From the NCBI GenBank assembly GCA_020847315.1, contig JADLCF010000316.1, positions 1 to 61,798 on the forward strand: a stretch of 61,798 bases of DNA. The letters are read 5' to 3'. Under the pieces are notes generated by a model, which was given only the letters and a program-made list of their open reading frames with translations, had not been told where the DNA came from and ran no database searches. Shown piece after piece: positions 1 to 8,823 of the stretch (position 1 is the stretch's first letter; every line of letters begins with the position of its first letter). Source of the stretch: Bryobacterales bacterium (GTDB lineage: Bacteria > Acidobacteriota > Terriglobia > Bryobacterales > Bryobacteraceae). The translations under genes and the position numbers were made by a program.

Positions 1-337
1 CCGGCGCCATGCGGCGGCTCCATTCGGGGCCATCGCCGTGGCCGTTCCATTCCTCCTCCGGCCGCGACTTGCGGACGAGGGAGTAGGCCTCGTTATGCGC
101 GATGCGAAACAACCAATAGGAAAAGCGCTCCGCGTCCTGCAGGCTCTGGATCTTCTGGTATGCCTTCAGGAACACTTCCTGGCTGACATCCATAGCGTCC
201 TCGCGGTCGCCAAGAATGCGCAGCAGATAGTTAAAGATGCGTTTTTCCCACCGCTCGATCAGCCGGTTGAACGGCTCAACGTCGCCTCGCTGCGCAGCGA
301 GGACAAGGTCTTTGTCTTCGGCCACGCGTGGGATCAA
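1..337 (-). CDS. ECF-type RNA polymerase sigma factor, C-terminus cut by window edge
   Basis: The leftward frame encodes a typical sigma-70 region 2. It begins near EDKDLVLAAQRGD, runs through RIFNYLLRILGDREDAMDV and SQEVFLKAYQKI (the core-binding and -10 recognition helices), then FSYWLFRIAHNEAYSLVRK. Region 4 would lie beyond base 1, so the gene is partial. The start is uncertain: a TTG at 337 and a GTG at 325 are both in frame, and the GTG gives a start that looks normal for ECF factors. ECF factors redirect RNA polymerase in response to an envelope or stress signal. No anti-sigma gene is visible because its likely position is outside the window. Confidence 0.8.
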   Translation of the reverse strand, partial: MIPRVAEDKDLVLAAQRGDVEPFNRLIERWEKRIFNYLLRILGDREDAMDVSQEVFLKAYQKIQSLQDAERFSYWLFRIAHNEAYSLVRKSRPEEEWNGHGDGPEWSRRMAP

Positions 338-777
338 ACTATCGGCTCCATAGGATAAGACGGCCGCACCGGTCAAAAAGACGGGCGGGCTTTTCTTGAG
401 TCTAACGCCAAAACAAATTTGGACGGCTAAGAATCCAGCCACTGTGGTTTCTTTCCGGTGCATAGTGGCGCTGACGAGAACCAGAATTGATCGAGAACGA
501 TCAGATGGGGTTGATTGGGGGGTATGCTTCCGGCGAAGCACTCCCCACCGCCTCCCTCAATGGGCAGATTCTAAAGCCGTAGACTTCTTCTCGCTCCCTG
601 TATGACGGCACCCCCCATCAAGAGCCGCCGCACAATCTCATAGGGACAGCCCTGCGGGGCGTCGCCCGGCGCACTTTGTGTTGGAGGTTCCCGGAAGGCC
701 TGCTCACTCAGAGATGGAAGCGCACTTCTGTCTACCACATGGCTTGGCTGCAATCCGCGCGAGCAATCGGATTCGAG
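338..777. other. Intergenic, no gene recognised
   Basis: This 440-bp gap lies between the sigma factor and the first orphan secreted protein. Short open frames occur on both strands, but none has a ribosome binding site or a recognisable composition. I saw no convincing hairpin or promoter. Confidence 0.5.
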
Positions 778-1665
778 TCAGGGTTTCTTCCTAGCACCGG
801 TTCTGTTGAAAAAGGGCGAAACGGACGGAGCATCTTGAGTTCGGGGCTCGTTATGGCCCGGAGTTTGAGCGCTTCCAGCATCGCTCGTTTTGGGGGATAC
901 AAAACGTACGTGAATCATATAGCCATAGCCCGTCTGATATAACAACTCGTAAGATAGTTTGGCTCCGGTTAACTGGCTATTTACTTGGTCAAAGATATCC
1001 CGAGCTGTTCCCCTTTTGACCGAGACACTAACTTCTGGCCATGGCATTTGCGGGACTGTTCCTACATAAACTGGTTTACCAATAGAATCAGCTACTAGTT
1101 TTGCGCACAGCGATATTACGTCCCTGATGGGAATATTAGTAGCTTCTCCAGAGATGATGGTCGTCATCGGAGATTGCACTGTTGTGACGATCCCTCCCCG
1201 GTTCCGTACCGTATCTGCAGACACAGTAAAGGAGCCACCCTTTGACAGAACTCGAAAATGCCCTGGCAGATCCTGCCCATTGTACGCAGAGACAAGCCCG
1301 GAAATGGTGAGATTCAACGTCGGCAGATCAACGGATCTAAAGCCAACTGGCAGTACGTAGTCAATCTCTCCACGCCTCGGGACCAAGAGCCGGACGGCTG
1401 ACTTATTTGCGTGCTGCTGCGGAGTAGAAACATCTTCATTATCCCCAGAAAAATCAGCAGGAGGGTCTTCGTAGTTAATTGGATACCCTATCATTGACTC
1501 GACTGCCTTCACTGCAACTCTCAGTGGACGGTGATCCTGCACTGTGATTCTCTCTTGACCGGACGCGAAAACTACTCCACCCAAAATAATCAGTGGCAAA
1601 ATGATCGACATCGACATGCGTTGTCTGATGCCACAAGCCAGCCAAAAATACGTCACAAACACCAT
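778..1665 (-). CDS. Secreted or membrane-anchored orphan protein
   Basis: I do not recognise this 295-residue protein. The start at 1665 is supported by an AAGGAG six bases upstream of the ATG. The N-terminus has two short hydrophobic stretches (about residues 2-12 and 19-34, the latter ending near ASGQ), so it is probably exported or anchored. The rest is mixed polar sequence, with segments such as VSVSVKRGTARDIFDQVNSQ that resemble secretin/TonB short-domain-like repeats only vaguely. The tail, rich in Pro, Ser and Thr, looks disordered. Base composition here is clearly more AT-rich than in the neighbouring housekeeping genes, as in the next gene, which suggests acquisition or relaxed selection. 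Function unknown. Confidence 0.6.
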   Translation of the reverse strand: MVFVTYFWLACGIRQRMSMSIILPLIILGGVVFASGQERITVQDHRPLRVAVKAVESMIGYPINYEDPPADFSGDNEDVSTPQQHANKSAVRLLVPRRGEIDYVLPVGFRSVDLPTLNLTISGLVSAYNGQDLPGHFRVLSKGGSFTVSADTVRNRGGIVTTVQSPMTTIISGEATNIPIRDVISLCAKLVADSIGKPVYVGTVPQMPWPEVSVSVKRGTARDIFDQVNSQLTGAKLSYELLYQTGYGYMIHVRFVSPKTSDAGSAQTPGHNEPRTQDAPSVSPFFNRTGARKKP

Positions 1666-1928
1666 TACCTGCTCCTTACAGTTGTGGGTTCCAGCCAGAA
1701 ATCGAACGCTAAGTCTGGTGCTTGTTCAAGGCCAAAGCAAGCTCAAAAATCTGCTACAGAAGCATAAAACTTGCGCACCTTTTGTGAAGCATTTCTGTGC
1801 TCCTTCAAAGCGTCGATATCGCCTAGATAGGAGGAGTAATATAGGTAGTCACTTGCTCTATAAGGCCTCGGGTCACTTGGACTTCTTCGCTTCGGATCGC
1901 TGATCCTACAATATTTGTTACATTTTTT

Positions 1929-2840
1929 TTAGGCTGTTCCCGAGGTTCCATTAACATAGATAAACATGTCCTGTGTGAACTCTGCCCGACACGGGTGCCT
2001 CTTCCACCGCCGATAGTAATCTACCTGAGGAGAAGACCACCCAATATAGTCATCAACCCATTCACTGAACGAGAGGATCCAAGGCGGATTGTACTGAAAA
2101 TAACCGACATTCCAGGTGGAGCCAGTCACATGATCAAACTTGGCCACCATTGAGCCCGGGAACCAACAGCTATCCGTAGGAACCCCAAAGGGTGGAGTCC
2201 CAGTTCTTTCCAATACCTGTCGCCCAGTGAAGCGGTTAGTGTAGCCTGCATTATCATCCAGGATCTGGCGGAATTGCCCTACAGTTGCATATATGCCAGC
2301 ACTAAACCCAACAGCGCGACTTAATTCTTGTGTGACCGCATCGGTAGGTAATTTTGATAAACCGATAGGAAATTCAAGCCACCCTGAACCTTCTGGGTCT
2401 GGCCGACGAAGTACCCCTGTAGCTCTGTCATTGCCATTATTTATTACAGTTAGTACTAGAGTTACGGATGTTGCCGGGGTCCATCCGCCGCACTCTCCGG
2501 ATGGAGTGGGGTAGTTGGCAGCGAAAGTTAGATCGGAATAACCCTGCACATTGTCGACGGTGGAACTTCGGTAGAGGGCCCCACTTATCCAATACTTAAC
2601 ATCGGGGCACGTAGGAGAAGGGTGATCTACTATCACAGTCCCGGTAACACTAGGGCTTGACGATATCCTGTACGTATCTCCCGAAGCAATCCACGTTCCA
2701 ACGATATTGTCAACGCCTACGGGGTTCGTACAAGCACCAGGATAGGTACACCCCTGCTGGGCGAACAGATTGGGGCTGGTCATTTCCAGGAATAGGAGAA
2801 ACAGAGCGAATGCACTTATTCTCACGCCTAACGATGGCAC
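1929..2840 (-). CDS. Secreted orphan protein
   Basis: This is a 303-residue protein with a clear signal peptide: a hydrophobic core about residues 8-26 and likely cleavage after NLFAQ. The mature part carries several cysteines (CTYPGAC, CPDVKYW, GECGGW, DSCWFPG, HPCRAEF), consistent with disulfides outside the cytoplasm. Repeated Thr/Ser/Val-rich strands suggest a beta-rich fold. The apparent start is GTG at 2840, with an alternative in-frame GTG five codons on; neither has a strong ribosome binding site. A perfect inverted repeat lies just upstream. I do not recognise a family and assign no function. Confidence 0.55.
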   Translation of the reverse strand: MPSLGVRISAFALFLLFLEMTSPNLFAQQGCTYPGACTNPVGVDNIVGTWIASGDTYRISSSPSVTGTVIVDHPSPTCPDVKYWISGALYRSSTVDNVQGYSDLTFAANYPTPSGECGGWTPATSVTLVLTVINNGNDRATGVLRRPDPEGSGWLEFPIGLSKLPTDAVTQELSRAVGFSAGIYATVGQFRQILDDNAGYTNRFTGRQVLERTGTPPFGVPTDSCWFPGSMVAKFDHVTGSTWNVGYFQYNPPWILSFSEWVDDYIGWSSPQVDYYRRWKRHPCRAEFTQDMFIYVNGTSGTA

Positions 2841-2852
2841 GAATACGGCGTG

Positions 2853-2872
2853 ATGTCAAGTTAATTTGACAT
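2853..2872. promoter_or_regulatory. Perfect inverted repeat upstream of the secreted orphan gene
   Basis: ATGTCAA and TTGACAT form perfect 7-bp arms around a 6-nt AT-rich spacer. The repeat sits 12 bases upstream of the GTG at 2840. Size and position suit a dimeric repressor operator, but the regulator is unknown and the repeat could be incidental. Confidence 0.4.
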
Positions 2873-3688
2873 GCCCAATCAGCTCGCGAGCGGGCGATTT
2901 GATTGACTCGTGATCGGCACCGTAGAGTCGCCTGTCATCGCGACGTTACAGCCAAGGTTCAGTATGTGGATTGCAGCCGGGCTTTCTCAGCCGGCAGCGA
3001 CAGGCATTTTGCGAGTATTCTTCCTGGAGCCCCGTCGCACGGGGTGTTCAGTCTGCCCAGCGCTCTGCTTTGCCGAAAGGGCTCGACATATCGATGCGCT
3101 CCATCTGGTCCCATCTGAACTGGCAATCGTTCTATGCCTGCTCATGGCCAGTCAAAGTCCGGCTTTGTACCGAACGCGACAGTCTTTGCTGCACGAGTTT
3201 CGCTCACTCGTCCACGAGCCCGGTCGCCGCAAGCGTCTTGGCATGACATCGTTGTTGGCTGGCTCTGGCCATAGAGGGCAGGATGGCCATTGGGTCTAGC
3301 GACCTGTGCCGCCATTACGAACTACCGAACGCCCTCACCATAAACGCGGACATCATACCTGCCGCGTTGATCACCGACTTGGCGATAGAATGGTAGGGCA
3401 CTCACGAAGCGCAAGCCGCGAAGTATCCCTGCCCCGCCCTCCTCTCTATCACGCGCACGCTACGTTGAACCATGCTTCAGCTCTTTTACGTGGAACGCAT
3501 TGGGGCCTCGTGACTGGCCACTGCGTCCGACGTGGGAGTTCGGCGACGGTTCGCCAAAACGAAACAACAATTCAAGTATTCGCCAGTGTCAGCAACGGAA
3601 AGGCCACGTCCATGCAACGGATGCCGGGTGGGCGCACGATTCTGGCGATGTTCGCCCGCTCCTTTGAACGAACGTCCGGGTCCGGACA
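2873..3688. other. Long gene-free interval
   Basis: About 800 bp separate the secreted orphan from the polyprenyl synthetase. Overlapping open frames up to 129 codons exist, but their translations are rich in Arg, Ser, His and Cys and look like out-of-frame noise. I found no start with a ribosome binding site, no tRNA-like cloverleaf and no transposase. It may be a decayed gene or insertion scar. Confidence 0.5.
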
Positions 3689-4693
3689 CTAGAAATCCCG
3701 CACCACGACGAAATCCGGCAATGCCTGCAGGGCGCGTTGGGCGGCGGATTCGGGGAACTGGCCGATCAGGATGCCGGCCTTTGCGGCATACTCCGCGGCG
3801 GCCTGGCGCGCGAACTCAATGCCGCTGTGGTTGTGGATAATCTCAAGCACCCGACGGAACGGCACGGCGTCGTAACTGCGCTCGGCGAGAACCCGTTCGA
3901 CATCGGCTCGCTCTGCCGCCGCCGCCTGTTCGAGGGCGTAAAGGAGGGGGAGCGTCAACTTACCTTCCCGCAGGTCGCTGCCGACGGGTTTGCCGAGGGT
4001 CTCTTCCGTGGACGTGAAATCGAGGATATCGTCGACGAGTTGGAAAGCCATGCCGAGATTCCAGGCAAACTTGCCTAGCCGGGCCTCTTCTTCGTCCGTG
4101 GCGTTGCCGGCGCAGGCGCCCAGGCGGGCGCAGGCGGAGAACAGGCTGGCCGTCTTGCGGTCCACCAATTCGAGATACTCGCCGCGCTCCACCACCTTGC
4201 CGAGCAGGCGGGATTGGAGCAATTCCCCCTCCACCATCCGCTGCGTGAGGCTAATGAGGAGGTCGAGCAGGTGGAAGTTCCTCATATCGAGCGCGATCCG
4301 GAACGCCTGCATGTAGAGCCAGTCTCCGGAGAGCACACTGATCTGGTTGCCCCAGAGCGCGTTGGTGGATGCGCGGCCGCGGCGGGTTTCCGCCTCGTCG
4401 ATCACGTCGTCGTGGATGAGCGTGGCAGTATGGATCAGTTCCACAATGGCGGCCAGACGCACGCTCGTTTGCGGATCGCGATTGGCGAACAGCTTGGCCG
4501 TCAGCAGCACCAGCGTGGGGCGCAGCCGCTTGCCTCCGCTCGATTGCAGGTGCCCGGCGATGCGCGTGACGGCCGGTTCCGACGCGACGGACTCCGCGCG
4601 GAACTCCTCCTCCACCCGGTGAAGGTCGCCGGCCACCAACTCGAAGACTTCCCTAGCCGATAACGTGCGGCTAAGATCACTGCTCATGCTCAT
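3689..4693 (-). CDS. Polyprenyl diphosphate synthase
   Basis: This trans-isoprenyl diphosphate synthase condenses isopentenyl diphosphate onto an allylic primer to make the long chain used for respiratory quinones, in the cytosol. Both aspartate-rich magnesium sites are present: HDDVID near residues 94-99 and VDDILDFTS in the second half. The basic GGKRLRP motif sits near residue 53. About 334 residues is normal for the octaprenyl/heptaprenyl class. I start at the ATG at 4693 because AGGA lies about nine bases upstream and this avoids running into tatD, whose stop is 16 bases before. It is the last gene of a leftward run larC-metG-tatD-this gene. Chain length cannot be read from sequence alone. 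Confidence 0.9.
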   Translation of the reverse strand: MSMSSDLSRTLSAREVFELVAGDLHRVEEEFRAESVASEPAVTRIAGHLQSSGGKRLRPTLVLLTAKLFANRDPQTSVRLAAIVELIHTATLIHDDVIDEAETRRGRASTNALWGNQISVLSGDWLYMQAFRIALDMRNFHLLDLLISLTQRMVEGELLQSRLLGKVVERGEYLELVDRKTASLFSACARLGACAGNATDEEEARLGKFAWNLGMAFQLVDDILDFTSTEETLGKPVGSDLREGKLTLPLLYALEQAAAAERADVERVLAERSYDAVPFRRVLEIIHNHSGIEFARQAAAEYAAKAGILIGQFPESAAQRALQALPDFVVVRDF

Positions 4694-4709
4694 GAAGCGA
4701 ATTCCTAGT

Positions 4710-5540
4710 TTACTGATTCGCCAACTTTCGGGCAAAGACCATCTCCAGGAAGTTCCCGGCCGTGGTCTCCCGCACGGTCTCCAAGGGGACCCCTTTTACC
4801 TCCGCCAACTTTCGGGCGGTGTGAATAAGATGCGCTGGTTCGTTGCGCTTTCCGCGGAACGGGGCCGGGGCGAGATAGGGCGCATCCGTCTCTAACACGA
4901 TTCGATTCAACGGGGTAGCCGCCACGGCATCCCGCAGCGCTTCGGCCCTGGGGAACGTGAGCACCCCGCCGATGCCGAGGTGGAACCCAAGCGCCAGCGC
5001 CTCTTCCGCCTCCGCCTTGCCGCCCGAAAAGCAATGAAAGATGCCGCCGCTCCCGGCGCCGGCCCACACCTCTCGAAGGCAATCGACGGTCTCCCGCCAA
5101 GCCTCTCTGGTATGAATCGCGATGGGCAGCTCGAGTTCGGCGGCCAGTTCCAGTTGTCGCTGGAAGACTTCCTTCTGTACTTCGCGTGGGGAAAAGTCGT
5201 AGTGAAAATCGAGCCCCATCTCGCCCAGATGCAGCACCTTCGGGTGGCCGGCCAAATCGCGCAGCGCCGCCCAGGTCTCCGCCGTGGCCTTCGCGGCATC
5301 ATGCGGGTGTACGCCGACACTCGCGTAGACGGGCGCGTAGGCCTCCGCCATGCGAATGCCCGCTTCGAGATCCGGCGGACCGTCGCCGGTACCGATTGAC
5401 ACCAGCATCCCGATGCCGACTTCGAGCGCCCGTTCGACAACCTTGTCCCGCTCGCCTTCGAATTGGCCATCGTCCAGATGGCAATGGGTTTCGATAAACC
5501 CGGCGGTCATCGCCCGATCCCGAATGGGATTCCCCATCAC
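4710..5540 (-). CDS. tatD: TatD family metal-dependent hydrolase
   Basis: This is a TIM-barrel amidohydrolase-type nuclease. It shows the N-terminal metal motif ETHCHLD, the VGVHPHDA segment, the catalytic GEMGLDFHYDFS block, PIAIHTREAW, FHCFSGG and the LETDAPYLAP motif near the C-terminus, all in the usual order. TatD proteins act as 3'-5' exonucleases or DNA-repair nucleases and are not Tat translocase components. The ATG at 5540 overlaps the metG stop by four bases (ATGA), implying translational coupling. A second ATG ten codons later (5510) begins closer to the conserved motif and could be the true start. Confidence 0.93.
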   Translation of the reverse strand: MMGNPIRDRAMTAGFIETHCHLDDGQFEGERDKVVERALEVGIGMLVSIGTGDGPPDLEAGIRMAEAYAPVYASVGVHPHDAAKATAETWAALRDLAGHPKVLHLGEMGLDFHYDFSPREVQKEVFQRQLELAAELELPIAIHTREAWRETVDCLREVWAGAGSGGIFHCFSGGKAEAEEALALGFHLGIGGVLTFPRAEALRDAVAATPLNRIVLETDAPYLAPAPFRGKRNEPAHLIHTARKLAEVKGVPLETVRETTAGNFLEMVFARKLANQ

Positions 5541-7501
5541 TTCAATCTTGCCCCAACCGGCACGTCTTCGAGGAATCCCGCAAGCACTGGCTTCTCGCCC
5601 TCCAGCGAGGCCGCAAGAATCATTCCGTTCGATTCGATTCCACGCAATTTGCGCGGCGCGAGGTTCGCGGCCACCAGAACCTTCCGGCCCACGAGCGCCT
5701 CGGGCTTGTAATAGAGCGCCACCCCGGCGAGGATGGTGCGCGGCTGGGCTTCGCCGAGATCCACGGTGAGGTGAAGCAATTTGTCGGCCTTCGGGACGGG
5801 CTCCGCTTGCAGGATGCGGCCCACGCGCATATCGACCTTCGCGAAATCGTCAATCGTGATCTGGGCTTCGAGCGGGGCCACGTTGCCGGCGGGGGCGGGC
5901 TCCACGTCCTTCCCGACCATCCGCGCCTGTTCCACGGAAATTCGCTGTTCCAGTTCGCGCATGCGCGGGATCACCTCTTCGGCTTTCAGACGGGGGAAGA
6001 GCGGCGCTTCGGGGAGCGCTTCCACCTTGCCGCCCTTCGGCAACTGTCCCCAGGTGAGCGACTCCCACTGGAACGCCTCCACCTTGCCCTCTCCACCGAG
6101 GATCTCCCAGAGCGCTTGGGCCGAAGCGGGCAGCACCGGAGCCACCAGCACGGTCACCACTCGGAGGGCTTCGGCGGCGGTGAACAAGGCGTCGTCCAGG
6201 GCCGCGCGATCCTCCGGTGCGGCGGATTTCGCGAGGGTCCATGGCTTCTTCTCGACGATGAACTTGTCCACTTTGGAGATGAGTCCCCAGATGGCTTCGA
6301 GCGCTTTCGAAAATTCGAAGTTTTCGTAATGGTTGCGGGAGGCGCCGATGGCTTCGGCGGCAGCGGCGGCCACGGTGGCGTCGCCATTGCCTTCGGGCGA
6401 AGGAATGCGGCCTTCGAAATACTGGTGCAGCATCGCGGCGGTGCGGCTGGCGAGGTTGCCCAGCCCGTTCGCCAGATCCGCATTGAATCGCTGCACGAGG
6501 GCATCGTAGCTGAAGCCGCCATCGTGGCCGAAGGGGATCTCGCGCAGCAGGAAATAGCGCAGCCCCTCGATCCCCATCACCCGATGGATGGGTTCGGCGC
6601 GCACGATGTTGCCGCGCGACTTGCTCATCTTGTCGTTTTCGAAGAGCAGCCAGCCGTGCGCGAAGATCTGCTTGGGCAGGGGCCAGCCCGCAGCCATCAG
6701 AAACGCAGGCCAATAGACAGCGTGAAAGCGCAAAATCTCCTTGCCGATCAGGTGCAAATCCGCCGGCCACCGGTCTTCCCCGGCAACCGCCGTGTAGTAG
6801 CTGCTGAGCGCGTCGAACCAGACATAGAACACCTGTCCGTCGCCGGTCGGCAGGGGGATGCCCCAGCTAATGGAACCGCGGCTAATCGAGAGGTCCTCGA
6901 GCCCTCCGCGGACAAAGCTCAGCACCTCATTGCGGCGGAAATCCGGCCGGACGAAACCGGGCTGCGATTCGTAGAGATCGAGCAAGCGATCCTGGAACGC
7001 GGAGAGGCGGAAGAAGTAATTCTCTTCGGTGACCTCCTCAAGCGGCTGGCCGTTCACGGGGGAAACGTCCCCCGGCTTGGCGCCCTGGACGAAGGTCTCT
7101 TCGCCCACGTCGTACATGCCGGTGTAGCGTTCTTTGTAAATGAAGCCGTTCTCTTGGCAGCGTCGGAACAACTCCTGCACGGTTTCGACATGGCGGGGGT
7201 CCGTGGTGCGGATGAATCGGTCCCCGGGGTTGGTTTCCGGATCGACGAGGCCGAGCATCTTCCACTGCCGCCGGAACTCGTTCGAGATGATCGTCGTGAA
7301 TTCCTGGGGAGTCTTGCCGGTCTTCTTGGCGGCCCGTTCAATCTTGAGCCCATGTTCATCGGTGCCCGTGGTGAGCACGACGTCGTAGCCGCGCATGCGC
7401 TTAAATCGCCGGATGGTATCCGCCGCGAGCGTTGTATAGGTGTGCCCGATATGCGGGGCTGCGTTGACGTAATAGATGGGCGTCGTGAGGTAGTAGTTCA
7501 T
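5537..7501 (-). CDS. metG: Methionyl-tRNA synthetase
   Basis: This class I synthetase charges tRNA-Met in the cytosol. The HIGH motif is at residues 17-20 and KMSKS at 291-295, followed by the anticodon-binding helical domain. A C-terminal Trbp111-like tRNA-binding domain starts around residue 555 (FAKVDMRVGRILQAEPVP, then ILAGVALYY and LRGIESNGMIL). In the zinc-knuckle region (YTGMYDVGEETF, residues 126-137) the cysteines are absent, so this is the form without a zinc-binding knuckle. 654 residues is normal for a MetG with the appended domain. It lies 33 bases after larC and overlaps tatD. Confidence 0.97.
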   Translation of the reverse strand: MNYYLTTPIYYVNAAPHIGHTYTTLAADTIRRFKRMRGYDVVLTTGTDEHGLKIERAAKKTGKTPQEFTTIISNEFRRQWKMLGLVDPETNPGDRFIRTTDPRHVETVQELFRRCQENGFIYKERYTGMYDVGEETFVQGAKPGDVSPVNGQPLEEVTEENYFFRLSAFQDRLLDLYESQPGFVRPDFRRNEVLSFVRGGLEDLSISRGSISWGIPLPTGDGQVFYVWFDALSSYYTAVAGEDRWPADLHLIGKEILRFHAVYWPAFLMAAGWPLPKQIFAHGWLLFENDKMSKSRGNIVRAEPIHRVMGIEGLRYFLLREIPFGHDGGFSYDALVQRFNADLANGLGNLASRTAAMLHQYFEGRIPSPEGNGDATVAAAAAEAIGASRNHYENFEFSKALEAIWGLISKVDKFIVEKKPWTLAKSAAPEDRAALDDALFTAAEALRVVTVLVAPVLPASAQALWEILGGEGKVEAFQWESLTWGQLPKGGKVEALPEAPLFPRLKAEEVIPRMRELEQRISVEQARMVGKDVEPAPAGNVAPLEAQITIDDFAKVDMRVGRILQAEPVPKADKLLHLTVDLGEAQPRTILAGVALYYKPEALVGRKVLVAANLAPRKLRGIESNGMILAASLEGEKPVLAGFLEDVPVGARLK

Positions 7502-7534
7502 CGTCGTTTTCTGTTCGCGCGCCGGGGCGAATGG

Positions 7535-8692
7535 CTACTCGCGCCCGGCAAGATAGATGGCGCTCGCTTCCGCCAGAACCGCCTTGAGCGGCACTCCGGC
7601 ATGCACCGCAACCTGTCTGCAATCTTCGTATTCCGGAGAGAACGTACCGCCCCCGCCCACTTTCACGCGCACCTTGCCGAAGCGCGTTTCCACTTCCTCC
7701 CAATGGCGCTGCTGCACGAGGCGATCCGCCTCATAGGCGCGGACGCCGAAGGTGGTGGTTTCGGTGAAGACGACACGCGAGAGACGCGTCCAGTCTTCCG
7801 GGCGGCACAGCACCGTCAGCTTCACGCCGGGGCGGTTCTTCTTCATGAACACCGCCTGCATGGTGACGTCGAGCGCGCCCTCGGCGAACAGGCGCTCCAT
7901 CGCGTGGCCCACCACCTGCGGCGAGGTGTCATCCAGATTCGCTTCGACGACGCGCACGCGAACCGCTTCCGGGATCTGGCCATCCTCCCCGACGAGCACG
8001 CGGAGGACATTGGCCATTTCGGGAAACTCCTTCGTGCCGGAGCCGTGTCCCGCGGATTCAATGCTCATGGCCGGCATGCGCCCGAACTCGCTCGCCAGGG
8101 TCGCGACGACAGCCGCGCCAGTTGGTGTACACAACTCGGTGGCGGGACCCGCCGAATAGATGGGGATTCCCGCAAGCAGGAGTGCGGTGGCGGGGGTGGG
8201 AACCGGCATCACGCCGTGGTCCGCCGTCACGGTGCCGGAGCCCACATTGATCGCGGAGCATGCGATGCGCTCGACGCCCAGCAGGTGAAAGCCCAGACAT
8301 GCGCCGACGATATCCGCGATGGAATCAATGGCGCCCACCTCATGAAAGTGCACTTTCTCGATGGGCACGCCATGCACGGCGGCTTCCGCCTCCGCCAACT
8401 TCTCAAACACGGCCAACGCATTCAATTGCACGGGTGCGGGTAGCGCGGCGCCTTCGATCATCTTCACGATCTGCGGCAAATGGCGATGGGATTTCGAATC
8501 CGTTCCATCGACGTGGAACTTCGTGGCGGCGATGCCCTTGCGTTTCACCGGTTCCAGCCGGTAGGCCGCTCCCGTGTCCATGGAAAGCAATCCAAGCAGC
8601 AATTCTTCGGCGTTCGCGCCGGCGTTGACCAACGCTCCCACCAGCATGTCTCCGCTCACGCCGGAGAATGCGTCCAAGTAACAAACTCTCAT
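7535..8692 (-). CDS. larC: Nickel-pincer cofactor biosynthesis protein LarC
   Basis: LarC is the CTP-dependent nickel insertase that completes the nickel-pincer nucleotide used by lactate racemase and related enzymes. The N-terminus is diagnostic (YLDAFSGVSGDMLVGAL); further conserved blocks are HFHEVGAIDSIADIVGA, ELCTPTGAAV and the C-terminal domain with KKNRPGVKLTVLC and KVGGGGTFSPEYEDC. I start at the ATG at 8692 because the longer frame adds an Arg-rich, non-conserved leader; the product is then 385 residues. Both LarC halves are in one continuous frame, unlike Lactobacillus plantarum, where larC needs a programmed frameshift. No larA, larB or larE is in the window, so its partners must be elsewhere. 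Confidence 0.9.
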   Translation of the reverse strand: MRVCYLDAFSGVSGDMLVGALVNAGANAEELLLGLLSMDTGAAYRLEPVKRKGIAATKFHVDGTDSKSHRHLPQIVKMIEGAALPAPVQLNALAVFEKLAEAEAAVHGVPIEKVHFHEVGAIDSIADIVGACLGFHLLGVERIACSAINVGSGTVTADHGVMPVPTPATALLLAGIPIYSAGPATELCTPTGAAVVATLASEFGRMPAMSIESAGHGSGTKEFPEMANVLRVLVGEDGQIPEAVRVRVVEANLDDTSPQVVGHAMERLFAEGALDVTMQAVFMKKNRPGVKLTVLCRPEDWTRLSRVVFTETTTFGVRAYEADRLVQQRHWEEVETRFGKVRVKVGGGGTFSPEYEDCRQVAVHAGVPLKAVLAEASAIYLAGRE

Positions 8693-8823
8693 TTGGTATC
8701 CCCACCCACGGGTGAAAGGCCCAGGGCTTAGCTTCAATTGTCGCAGGTGACGGCGGCGGCGCGGGAATCGCTCTGTTTCGAGCGTCTCGGCGCTCCAGCC
8801 CATCCTCCCGGTCTCAGCCAATG

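Noticed and set aside
1880-1928. GGATC-GCT-GATCC hairpin near a T-run as terminator
   Set aside because: The T-run is on the wrong side for the leftward gene and the stem is short.
2903-3299. Overlapping frames of 71-129 codons
   Set aside because: Three mutually overlapping frames on one strand with no start signal; none resembles a protein family.
5771-8443. An 890-codon open frame on the plus strand
   Set aside because: It is exactly antisense to metG and larC, which have full family motifs; the translation is His/Arg/Gly-rich and a by-product of high GC.
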